A stretch of 64,000 nt of DNA from Eutrigla gurnardus (Eukaryota > Chordata > Actinopteri > Perciformes > Triglidae). The notes under the pieces were generated by a model. The model saw nothing but the letters and a program-made list of their open reading frames with translations, was not told the origin of the DNA and did not search any database. The position numbers were made by a program, and so were the translations under genes. The stretch spans positions 9,017,409 through 9,081,408 of the forward strand of contig OY741277.1 of NCBI GenBank assembly GCA_963514095.1. The letters run 5' to 3'. Of this stretch, positions 12,601 through 24,770 are shown piece by piece; position 1 is the stretch's first letter, and every line of letters begins with the position of its first letter.

Positions 12601-14728
12601 AGGTGCCCTGCAATCACACACAGAGACAAGAGTTTTTAAGATGGTCCAAACAGGAAATTATTTTTTGTACATTAAATGACTCACCTGGTGCTGAAAAACA
12701 GACAGATTTACATTGGCTGTATTTAAAAGTTGCTTGATCATATAATTCAAATATGTTAATGGCTCACTGTGCAGTAAAACATAAATTATTATTTGAAATA
12801 TCCTCCTGCAAAATCAAATATGAATAAACTACACAGACTGTATCAAAATTATAAATTATCCATGAGATGCAACACTTTTTGAACTAAGACTTTTGAAGTA
12901 AGTTTTTTTTATTTAAATAAACTTTCAGAAAAACAAACAGGAAGCAGTAAATGTATTAGTTTGTTCAGTGCACATATCTGGGGAAATAAATCTAGACAGG
13001 TTAAAACAAGGACCAGTTTACTTATTATTATCAGTTAGAAAAACAACATTCTTCAATTTTACAAAAAAACATGTATTCACTTCATGTATTTCAACATTCA
13101 ACCAACTGGAATAAATAATATTCTTGGACTATTTAGGCCCATTGGGTCTGTTATGAAAACGTATGAGAATTCATTTTTAAAAACATTTTTGATCTTTTTC
13201 AAAAATATATAAAAAATACTGAAATCTTCAAAGTCAGCCTGCTTGTAAAATAAACTGAAAACTGGTTTGTCTCAATATTAAATAAATGCTTTTAATTATT
13301 TCAGCTCTGCTTGACTTGTCTCTTGGTAAACTCTGTAAACTAATATCCCGACATGCTGAGAAGCATTATTCAATAAGACTAAATAACACTCGAAGGATGA
13401 TATGAGGACACATCACGTTGAATAAGCATGCTGTTTTTTCGGAGTGTGAATCATAAAAGAGAGGCGAGGTGCGCCTGGAGGTCTCAGCAGCCTGCGGCTC
13501 CATTAATCAATGCCAGAGGGATCAGGTGAAGGGCTTACCAGCGAGTAGAAAGCCGAGGCGTCCGTGCCGTATGTAACGTAATTCCCATATCCTTGACTGC
13601 CGGTGTAGGGGCTCCCGTACACGCCCAGCGCGGCGGCGGAGCTGAGTTCATGCCTCGCCGTGGCCAGCAGCCGGCTCTCATACACGGGGCAGTAGACCGG
13701 TGTCTGGCCGGACGCTGCTACTCCGGAGTCGGCTATGGATCTACCGGTGGACTCGCAGCAAGTTGTCAGTGAGTTGGTGGTCATCAGGAACTGAAGTGGA
13801 GACCGACAGAGAATTGAACTTTACCAAAAGTTACGGATATACGCTTTTATTTCATTCTGCGTTGAAACCGAAAGGTTAATGTTGAACACTTTGATGTCAA
13901 AATTACTTCATGACTTTATTTTTTTTTTAATACGAAATAAAAGCCGTCTAATAGCCTAAATGAAAGCGTGTCTAACTCTCTAACTGTAACTGGCCGTAAA
14001 CTTTAACATGAATTTAGTTTAAAACGTGATTCTTCTTCTTCGGAAAGAAGTGAACTTGCCCATATTCGCACCCCCCTCCCACCTGAATGTCAATATTTAA
14101 AAACTAAAATGCAACATGAAATGACTCGCAAAGACTGATATTTGATGATAAATTACGCGCTGTGTTCTGTGCGCGTAAAACGTGTCCAAAACGAGCCATC
14201 GAGCTCTAATCCAAAATGCAGCAGATACGACGTGTTTTCCCAACGACGCCCAGTGATACCCGAAGTAATGCCCAAATGATTTTAATGGCTCACAGCCAAA
14301 ACAAAACAGCAGCTGGGTTATGGCGCAAAACACACACAGCGTGTGCAGAACAAGTTGGCATGTGTGTTCCGGCGCAGATAAACATATGGTTGACATTACG
14401 GAGCGGCTATTATCTTGCAGAAATCAGTGAACGGGAGGTCGGGGGTCTCGCCGGTTTCTGGTTTCCCCTCTTACCTTCTTTTTTTTCTATCGCTGCAGCA
14501 GGTACGACTGGCTGTAACGCAAAACCTTTTCCGATACGCGAAAGGACTGTGACAGCTTCCCCGATTCTTGGCCAAAAAACACGCGTAAAGGGATCGCGCT
14601 TAAATCGATGACATAATCAATCGCCGCGATGTCAAAAAGCAAAACATCCCATGAAGTGAACAAAGGTAGAAACGTGGACTTACTTGTGGAGCAGACGAAT
14701 AGGGATATCCAAATTGTGGATATGACAT
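8897..14728 (-). CDS. irx4: Iroquois-class TALE homeodomain transcription factor IRX4 (complete, five coding exons)
   Basis: Coding exons joined on the minus strand: 14728-14684, 13790-13539, 12607-12501, 10863-10553 and 9606-8897 (1425 nt, 474 residues plus stop). Intron phases are 0, 0, 2 and 1, and every intron is GT-AG. The start is the family-typical N-terminus [12 protein letters not shown]. The TALE homeodomain spans about residues 144-207, with the three-residue loop extension around NPYPTKGEK and recognition helix WFANARRR. An acidic stretch (about 222-238) follows, then [11 protein letters not shown] (250-260), [11 protein letters not shown] (346-356) and [18 protein letters not shown] (397-414), which are hallmarks of IRX4 rather than IRX1/2/3/5/6. 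Human IRX4 is longer (about 519 residues), mostly in alanine/proline-rich C-terminal parts missing here. Known role of the family: nuclear DNA-binding regulator of ventricular heart identity and of neural and retinal patterning. The a/b paralogue is not decided. No frame break is seen. Confidence 0.97.
9607..10552 (-). other. irx4: irx4 intron 4
   Basis: 946-bp GT-AG intron. It contains the 15-mer TGATGCTAATCACAT (10399-10413), which is also found upstream of the gene at 15447-15461. Confidence 0.9.
10553..10863 (-). CDS. irx4: irx4 coding exon 4 (entire homeobox)
   Basis: Completes Arg135 and encodes residues 136-238 plus one base of Glu239. It holds the whole TALE homeodomain (about 144-207: starts [17 protein letters not shown], ends [12 protein letters not shown]) and the acidic tail [16 protein letters not shown]. 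Acceptor TTAACAG|A, donor GATG|GTTAGT, a less usual donor but the only one that keeps frame with exon 5. The homeodomain is essentially invariant in vertebrate Irx4. Intron 4 spans 9607-10552 (946 bp). Confidence 0.97.
10864..12500 (-). other. irx4: irx4 intron 3
   Basis: 1637-bp GT-AG intron between the N-terminal domain and the homeobox exon. The part from about 11380 to 11580 (ATCAAACCATAAACCTGC, GGCTTTTATGGGGCC) looks like an intronic regulatory block by composition. No coding exon fits a frame here. Confidence 0.85.
12501..12607 (-). CDS. irx4: irx4 coding exon 3
   Basis: 107 nt encoding residues 100-134 plus two bases of Arg135. The peptide begins [20 protein letters not shown] and ends [14 protein letters not shown]. 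Acceptor TGCAG|GGC, donor AG|GTATGT (phase 2). The segment matches the part of IRX4 that leads into the homeodomain. It is too short to be picked up as an ORF; the reading frame and family similarity on both sides fix it. Intron 3 (10864-12500, 1637 bp) is the longest intron. Confidence 0.95.
12608..13538 (-). other. irx4: irx4 intron 2
   Basis: 931-bp GT-AG intron, strongly AT-rich between about 12700 and 13330. No internal feature recognised. Confidence 0.9.
13539..13790 (-). CDS. irx4: irx4 coding exon 2
   Basis: Encodes residues 16-99, from [14 protein letters not shown] to [11 protein letters not shown]. The acceptor reads CTTCAG|TTC and the donor CTG|GTAAGC, both phase 0. The Tyr/Gly/Ser-rich segment with [19 protein letters not shown] is the conserved N-terminal domain of Irx proteins. 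The open frame runs 12 codons past the donor to 13503, which is intronic. Intron 2 (12608-13538, 931 bp) is very AT-rich and has no coding potential. Confidence 0.96.
13791..14683 (-). other. irx4: irx4 intron 1
   Basis: 893-bp GT-AG intron. The CpG content around 14150-14600 is higher than in the other introns, in keeping with closeness to the promoter. Confidence 0.9.
14684..14728 (-). CDS. irx4: irx4 coding exon 1
   Basis: Encodes 15 residues, [15 protein letters not shown], ending on a codon boundary (phase 0) before the donor GTAAGT (complement of 14678-14683). The ATG at 14728-14726 is chosen because the peptide matches the invariant vertebrate IRX4 N-terminus. The exon is too short to be found by ORF length. 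Intron 1 (13791-14683, 893 bp) follows and holds no other coding signal I can see. Confidence 0.95.
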
Positions 14729-15160
14729 GGTAGAGAGGTCCCCCAATATCCAGAAATAAAGCGAGACTGAAGGTCTCCACTGTAACGCGAGAGGCTGCAG
14801 CTCTGTTTGACTGTACCAATCGATTGGTAAGCACAGGCTCCTAGGATGCTTATAGGGCGAAGCAGAGTAGCATGTTTAATTTGTGGAAAATGCCCCCCAC
14901 TCAAACGCCTTTCAACTGCAAAAAATATATAAATAAATAAAAAAAATAAAAGGCAAGAAAATCTTCTAGCGCTCCGCTTTTCTTTTTGAAAAGTCTCTGA
15001 GAAATAAATACACGGAGGCTTTCTTTGCCCAGAGTAATCACTTTGTTGTCAGATACATATTTTTGCCGTATAAAAAAAAAAGGTAGTAGCCTATAAAAGA
15101 CGTCAGCGGCAGAGGCAGGTTGTTTTAAACGGCGGGGACTCTGACGTCAGAAGTTTCCCC
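14729..15160 (-). promoter_or_regulatory. irx4: irx4 5' UTR and proximal promoter
   Basis: Upstream of the ATG, a minus-strand TATAAG box lies at 14849-14854. It would place a start site near 14822, giving a leader of roughly 95 nt. A perfect 16-bp palindrome at 14814-14829 contains two facing CCAAT boxes. Alternatively, a good acceptor-like TTTTTTGCAG (AG at 14916-14917, exon from 14915) would allow an upstream non-coding exon, as occurs in mammalian IRX4. Farther out are GACGTCAG (15099-15106) and a full CRE palindrome TGACGTCA (15142-15149). The start site and usage are inferred. Confidence 0.6.
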
Positions 15161-15706
15161 ACTTTTAAAATGACCAGACTGTAACTTTAATATGCATTTA
15201 ATTCGTCAGGATGACGACAAAAAGAAAAAAAAGAGTAAAAAGAAAAAGAACAATTCACAATGATATCGTTGAGAGGGAATAGAGGAAGTACTTAAACAAA
15301 AAAAGAAAAAGAAAAAAGATGTCCTGTAGATTAATTTGTCGTCCCAATCAATCAATTAAGGCAATCAGTGTCTTGAATATGCAAACGTATGTATCAGTTT
15401 AAATACATTAGGCCTAATTAAGCACATTCTTATCATTCCTCCGCACTGATGCTAATCACATGGGACTAATTGATTTTAAACGAATTTGTAAAGAATATCT
15501 TCATACTGGGCAGAGAAACAGATTTCACCCCACATGCACTTTGAGCAAAAAGATCCACAAATAAAATAATAATGCATTTAAGATATTAATATCTGGTAGC
15601 CTTGTTTGATAATCACCAACTTAGAACAAACCATCTTTTTGGTTTTGTATCATGCTTCTAATACACCTCAAACGATGAGTTCCCCTTAATAGTTTAATGA
15701 ACTTCA
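15161..15706. other. irx4 upstream region, no gene
   Basis: AT- and A-rich sequence. Holds TGATGCTAATCACAT at 15447-15461 (shared with intron 4) followed by GGACTAATTGATTTT, a possible homeodomain/POU cluster. Confidence 0.5.
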
Positions 15707-15784
<78 letters not shown>

Positions 15785-15807
15785 GTCTGTCTATCTATCG
15801 GTTATCC

Positions 15808-15857
<50 letters not shown>

Positions 15858-15858
15858 T
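15707..15858. repeat. Compound (CTAT)n-(CTGT)n tetranucleotide microsatellite
   Basis: About 20 CTAT units (15707-15783), two CTGT and two CTAT units, a short break, then about 12 TCTG units (15809-15857). It lies about 1 kb upstream of the irx4 start codon. Confidence 0.98.
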
Positions 15859-15949
15859 TTGAAACTGCAGTTAACCAAAACGGCTAGGAGCCCGGACTCT
15901 CCCGCCAAAGCGCCGGTGCGCGCCGCCTTGCTTGGAGAATCCCGGGTTG

Positions 15950-16450
15950 AGACATGTGGATAGCCCCGGGGGTCACTCCTCAAATTAATGATGATGTACT
16001 CCTCCCCTCCTCCTCCCTCTCCTCTCCTCTCCAGCTGGATCTCTGCCTGCCGGTGACAGGTCGATTGAGAGTGATTGATGACTATCTAGGGGACCGGGGC
16101 CAACATAATAATATGATACCGGCTCCTTGCAATAATTGCTCGCTTTCATTTACAGATGAAAGAAGTAATAAACAGCCTTAAAGACTGAGAGGCTTGTGAT
16201 TCGGTTAAGTGGCCGAACTTTTGTCTTGCCCCTTTCCGTCTATCTTATTTTGGTGGGGCGGTGTTCGAGGGCGCGCTGTATAAGATGCCTGTTCTCTCAT
16301 TCATTTTGACAAATTGAATTATAGGGGGGTTAGTACCTCCAAGCAAATGGCCGCATTAACGCTGTGAGGAGGGGGGAGGGGGGTCAAAAGGGATCAGCCA
16401 GCGTTTTTTAATTTGCATTAACTCTAATGCCACCTTAACATTAACAACCC
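15950..16450. promoter_or_regulatory. Possible upstream irx4 enhancer block
   Basis: Unique sequence containing AAATTAATGATGATG, CAGGTCGATTGAGAG, TTGATGACTATC and TTTAATTTGCATTAACTC. This dense set of homeodomain- and TALE-like cores lies within 1.7 kb of the gene. Inferred from composition; conservation was not tested. Confidence 0.3.
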
Positions 16451-16480
16451 GTCTGAACCGCTCAACCATGCTCTCTCTCC

Positions 16481-18866
<2,386 letters not shown>

Positions 18867-19234
18867 ATGCTTATCCAGCAACATTAGCCTATTTGTTGTC
18901 TATCTAGTCTTGGTGTCCAAATGGAATATTGATCTTCAATGATCTTCTCAATGTATTTCTTATTTCTTCTCTTGAACAGCACAATGACCCCCCCTCTCCT
19001 ACTTTGGCCTTAAAGCTCTAATGGTTTTTGCATGAGTGGGATAGGAGGCTGGGATGCTTCAGGCACTCTGTACACAAATGGGGACTTTTTGTTGTTGCTG
19101 AAGATGTTTCCAGGTAGTAATACATACTTTTATTTGGCGGATTGTGCAAACTATTCACATTCTGTATCTTTACTAGCCGAAGTCGCTTTTGGAATGACTC
19201 TCTTTAATGTGCCGTTCATCAGGATGGCGTAGTC

Positions 19235-19330
19235 AGAGTGGATCACGCTTTACCACTTGTAAATGAGACCCTGGGTCTCAATGAGATTTTACCTGTATAA
19301 ATAAAGGTTAATAAAATAAAAAATAAATAA
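19235..19330 (+). mobile_element. LINE/SINE 3' tail fragment
   Basis: The stretch TTGTAAATGAGACCC, CTCAATGAGATTTTACCTG and ATAAATAAAGGTTAATAAAA matches the very common 3' end of teleost L2-like LINEs and the SINEs that share their tail. No coding part is preserved. Confidence 0.65.
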
Positions 19331-22300
19331 TGATCGGGTATAATACTAACAAATGAGGTAACAGTGTTGATATTGCACTCAAGCTATGTCAAAGTAGGAT
19401 TTACAACATTTTAAAATACATCTTGAAGAGTAAAATTGGATGTAGAGTTCTTGATATTAATATAGTGCACCTATTGCATCCGCATTGTTGCTTGGGAAGA
19501 AAACATGAGGCTACAGACCATAACACACCATGGGCATGACAGATAAACAACAAGAATGTTATTCATACCAGCAGCGATGTGCATTTGGGATGGTTGCAAC
19601 ACTTTTCATGAAAAGATTTGAATAGATTTGTGCAGGCAGAGGACGGACTACCAGGATCCTATTGATTCAGTGTGGCAGTGTGTCTGAGTTAAACAGTTGT
19701 ATAAGCTACTGTAAGTTATGTTATTGGGTTTTCGTTTAGCAACATGCTCTGCGTGAATTTGGGTCCCTTCTTTTAAACAGTTACACAGTCGATGTTTATG
19801 GTAAAAGATAAGAACGGAAATGGAAGTGGATCTCGTAAGCCGTTGTAAGGAAAAATACAGTTTGCTGTCCTGATTGGACCACTGTAAACTATAGTGCATA
19901 ATATATGTCCGTTCCACACAAAGTGATTGGTGCCTTTATTCACAATGTGAAAGCTCAGAATTATTGTCTATGCTCCAAACAAATTGGTGCTTTTTCGCCC
20001 CATTGTGTAAAGGCCTTAGGCCTGCAAACAAAAGTCCACTGTATTAATAACATACTTACTAACATGCCTTTAGAATTTGAATAAAATACTAGCGAAGAGT
20101 AGTGTACTTGTGGTTTGTTTGACCAGGCCAGATACCTTGGGGTTATAACAACTGATCTGTGTTGGACAAGTGGTAAGTATTGATCTCCTTCCAATTGCTC
20201 ACTCTACTAACTCAGAACATATCTTGGGTGATTTAACATGATGCCAAACATGCATGTAAACATATTTTTGTTTTCAAGAAAACTGTAAAGGAAGAGATTC
20301 CATGTGCACTCAGAAACAAACTTCCCTGGTGTTTACAAGAGAAATTGTAATACAAGACATATATGGCAAGCTTTGCACCTTCAAACTGAATAACATCTTT
20401 GATGGTAAGTGACATTTGTCCAGTTGCGCAAATATTTATTTTTTTGTGCAGGTTTTTGTCCATTTAAACTTTATAATACTGGCTACAATCCTAATGGGTA
20501 ACAGTAAGCAAAGCAGAGTGCAGTGTATAGATGGTAATTCTTCTGATTTAAGAAAAGTAACTTATTTCCGACTACGTTGCACAACTTTCCAAGGCAACTT
20601 TTTAGTCGCTCAGACAACATGCAGTAGATTTCATGGGCACCGCATTAGACACATGCCAGAGGAAGACATCCAAATGCATTATGCAAATCCCGCAGCATCA
20701 GCACCTCCGATGATTGCATGTCCATTATCCCTCATGTATTATCCCAAGCAGGGTGCGCAGCAATGGCAGTGAAATCTAATGAAAGTGGACCTCCGAGTTT
20801 TCAACAATACCACGATAATATGTCTGAGATGAGTCCACCCAACCCTCTCTTTCTGCATCTTTCTCTCACTCCCGTCTCTCTCGCTGCTCTTCCTCTCCGG
20901 TCCCTCTAAGTGGTTTAACATGTCAAAGTTCTCTCGGCTCATCCATAATTGATCACCACAATGGGAGCATCTTCGCTGCACTTAGTTAACTAGCTATCTG
21001 CAGGTGTTCCCTTAGCAACTGGCCGGGGACTGGAACACTGAAATACCGTATGTAGACTCCTAAGTCCCAAAAATGTAAGCCCAATGTGTCTTGTAAATCT
21101 TGGTGTTGGCCCCTTGTTCACTAGCTGTGTTCTTGGACTCAGTATGTATGTCTGCCCATTACACAGTCCGGGATATGGGTGAAAACAATCGAATGTCTTG
21201 TAACATTGGCATTTGCACCTGTTTCTCTGTGGTCATCCCTGTGATTTAAAAGCCGAATGTAAGGGATTATGTGCTCTTGACATCATTAAAATGTAATTCA
21301 TGACTCATGCAACAATGGTTGTGGTTATTTATGTTGCAGATTTGATTGGGATATGCATATTTAACTGTCAGCCCAACTATTTCATATACTTTCTCTTGAT
21401 TTCTTTTATGACGTAGTTTGCAAAAATAATGTGTGCCAAATTTAGTCCATTATTTATTCATGTGTTTATTGATTCAAATAACTCATGAATTAGCTTTCAC
21501 ATTCAGAACGAGATTAACTGGCTGGAAACGCCAAACTAAAATGTGGTTGCCCAGAATGGGGGGAAACATAAAGGAAAATGATTTAAGTACCAAACCAAAA
21601 TCAATTCAGCAACAGAGTTTCACGGCCTGATCCAAAGAACATAAGCCACACTTTGGGCTGTAGAATTCTGCTCTGCCCCCTTAACCAACAGAAATGTCCT
21701 AACTAAATAACCAATGTTGCACCAACGTAATATTAGACTGGAGACATCCAAACTAAATACATTGTGAATAAAATAAAAAAGAACAAACTAATACAATGAT
21801 ACTGGCTGCCTGCATGTTGACATATGTTTATATATAAGAGCCTCGTGTGAAACCCACAACAGAAATATGAACAAATGAAGCCAACTGCGAAAAAGGGGAT
21901 ACATAATTGTTATTTTGCTGATCTTATGTAGCTTATGGAAGCATAGTGGACAGAAGCTGTGGTTGGATTTTACAAACCTTTCTGTTGAACATATTGCTCA
22001 AGGACAGTAAATATATCACTTTATTCTTTATTTATTATTATTTTTAAAACATTGCAGGTGAAAAAGTAACCTTGTCGATTCCCAAGTTTGTCAAAATAAC
22101 ATAGATTTCAAAATGTTCTCACAGGTATTTAAAGCTAGCTGTGGTGAGAAAATTACTTTTTTTACAAACAATAGTCGTGCTTTTCATTTTAAACAGGATG
22201 TACAAATTCCTCTTTTTAGCTTAGTTTTAATAATGGGTAACTTGACGCAGTCTGTTAATCATGAAAAGTTAAGTGCAAGTGCAATATTTTCACTATTCCT

Positions 22301-22494
22301 GCAGTTTCATTGATAAATAACTTTACTTTCTCACATACCTGTCAAGCAATCATAGCATGAAGTATTCTAGATTAATCGATCGTCACACATAAGAAGCTCC
22401 ACCTTAACAACTTACCTTAAAAGTCTTCGTAAAACGTTAAGAGACAACGTTATTGGGAAACTGACCCCATGTTTTTCCCACACCGCTTCCTCTG
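19331..22494. other. Intergenic, no gene
   Basis: Unique AT-rich sequence. An octamer ATGCAAAT lies at about 20681-20688. No exon or repeat family recognised. Confidence 0.4.
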
Positions 22495-22498
22495 TTAA

Positions 22499-22792
22499 AG
22501 GTTGAGTAGGTCATTTGGAAAAATCACAGAAATTGACTTCATTCAGACCTCTGTTCAAATCCTATCCCCTAGAACTCCAAACAAGTGCTCAGGATTGGCA
22601 GAGTGTGTGCAATCAGGAAGTAAGCATTGACAGACAAGCAGGCCATCCAATTGTTTTCTCTGGTCTGACTTTTTTGGGGATTTTGCAGACATTTCTTCTT
22701 ATTTTTTTTTTTGTGTCAGATCATTTAATTTGTTGTTACAAGGAGTTCAAGTTATATAACAAAAAAGTGTTATAGAGTACCCTACTCAACCT
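22499..22792. mobile_element. TTAA-flanked MITE A (294 bp)
   Basis: Inverted ends AGGTTGAGTAGG ... CCTACTCAACCT, flanked on both sides by TTAA (22495-22498 and 22793-22796). TTAA duplications are typical of piggyBac and Kolobok DNA transposons. No transposase is encoded, so the element is non-autonomous. Superfamily undecided. Confidence 0.85.
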
Positions 22793-22796
22793 TTAA

Positions 22797-23332
22797 TCAT
22801 ATTCATTATCAGGATAAATGCAATCCGCGCATCAATAATGTAAACTCTCCGAGCACAAAGAGATTCTCCTGAAGCGAGATCTCAAAAATTAGTGATTTCC
22901 ATATAGTGATACTAATGCTGGCATACATACACAAATTGATAGTTACTGATAACTTTATCCTGAAAGCCTGCACTGCGGTTTTGTTATAGTCTAAAATACG
23001 AAACAGTTCATTACAGGTGAACTATGTAGATCCATCCACTACTGGGAGCCACAGTGGAAAAACCTGAATAAAACCCATTATAAACAGGTTTCCTTCCAAT
23101 TTATTGGCATGGTCAAAGGGATCAAAGGTGTGAAGTCATAAAGTGCATGCAAACAGTACCCACTGGTATTTATCTGGGTCCAACTTAACTATGCTTGTCT
23201 AGTTCTTGTTATGTATTGGATTACAATGTTGCTTTCTTTCCAGTGTTCTCCTTTTGGAAAGAAAATGCAAACAAGCTGGCCGACTAAACAAAGAGACTTG
23301 TCAATCACCTTTCTGCCTGAATGTGAACCATC

Positions 23333-23335
<3 letters not shown>
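22797..23335. other. Intergenic, no gene
   Basis: Unique sequence with no recognised element. Confidence 0.4.

Positions 23336-23398
<63 letters not shown>
23336..23398. repeat. (TG)n microsatellite, one interruption
   Basis: About 31 TG units with a GC interruption at 23369-23370. Confidence 0.98.
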
Positions 23399-23457
23399 CA
23401 CCGACGGCAGTCCCATCATGTCAGACACCAGAATGACACTGATCGCAATGTGATGCG

Positions 23458-23460
<3 letters not shown>

Positions 23461-23512
<52 letters not shown>
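23461..23512. repeat. (CA)26 microsatellite
   Basis: Pure run. It forms an inverted pair with the TG run 62 bp to its left. Confidence 0.98.
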
Positions 23513-23514
<2 letters not shown>

Positions 23515-23859
23515 AAACACAGGGGCCAGGTGGCTGCTCTCTCTGTCATGACAGACCCCAGACCACCGACTCCCTTGACTCCCCCGACACCTGTGACCAC
23601 CACCAGTGCAGCCAACCCTGCTGCAACCATGCACAGCCACCAGACATTGAATACATTTCCTGCAATTTCCAAGGAACATTTTGTTTTAAATTAATGTACA
23701 GACTGTGGAACCAGCCCGGGGCTGCCGCTTGGTGTTTATAACATGGTTAAAATAGTGGGTCTTGCCTATGATGTGTCATCAATGTGAAAGTTTGCCAGTT
23801 TTGATTCATCTAATGCCATAATATGCCATTAAAACAGAGCTGCTTTGTCACAGCCTGGG

Positions 23860-24770
23860 CCTGGATTTTTAATTTGCCTATATTTGTGTCTGACAGGATC
23901 TAATGCGTCTTTCATGGATAAGCACTTGCGTGCGAGCAAACTCCAAATTCAGCCTTGAAAGTAATGTTGCTACACCTCCTAATCAAAATTTCCTTTGCCG
24001 CTCCTGTCTTTTCCCTCATTCTCTTTGTCAAGAAATAACAGAAAGAATCCCCAGAAATGACCTCTTCTGCATCTTTCCATTTGTTTCTGCTCCCGGTGCA
24101 CATGGATATTATAAAGTCATGATCCTCTTTCAATATTCCCCTACATAATATAACTAGTACATTGAGCGTAGCTGCGTTAAGGGGCAGAGGATGTGTTATA
24201 GGCTGTGATTATCTTCCTGAAGACGACGCTAGGCCTAGGCATGCACTTACAATTATTTATTCATAATGCATCCACTGAAACACAAATGCACTTTATTGTC
24301 TCATTTCTGCATCTTATTTTACCCATAAACCAGAAAATGGGCTGGGGTTCTAATGAAAGAGCCATGTTAATATCAAGGCAGATAAGGGCTGGCATGTGCA
24401 GATGGGAGCACAATGTGGAAACCCAATCACAAGTTCCTTCAATCACTCAAAAGCAGAACAAGGGGGAATGGATGCATTTGAATATTTTCCTCTACCTGGA
24501 GGTATTAAAACTATACAATTTTAATACCTATTTAACATGCAGTTGCTTTTTGTGCCTCTCCCTTTTGCAGTTCTGCATAAAAAGCAGGCGAGTAATGCAG
24601 GAGTAACTGTGGCAGCTATGGGCAGGACATGATTTTTCGAACCATTTCCTGACCGTAATCGCTGCATTAAGATCTTTCTCGCTTTGTGGGCCGCTCTGTC
24701 TCCCAGCAGTCTAATTCTGGCTTTCTTCTTTATTCTGTTGTTTTTGCTGTGCTTGCTGAAATGCCAGAAA
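23860..24770. promoter_or_regulatory. Possible enhancer block in the desert
   Basis: Mostly non-repetitive sequence with balanced composition, including GACCGTAATCGCTGCATTAAG and CAGTCTAATTCTGGC. Resembles vertebrate conserved non-coding DNA. No gene; conservation untested. Confidence 0.25.

Noticed and set aside
15092..15098. Plus-strand TATAAAA as a promoter for a divergent transcript
   Set aside because: No downstream exon or ORF on the plus strand supports it; common in AT-rich DNA.
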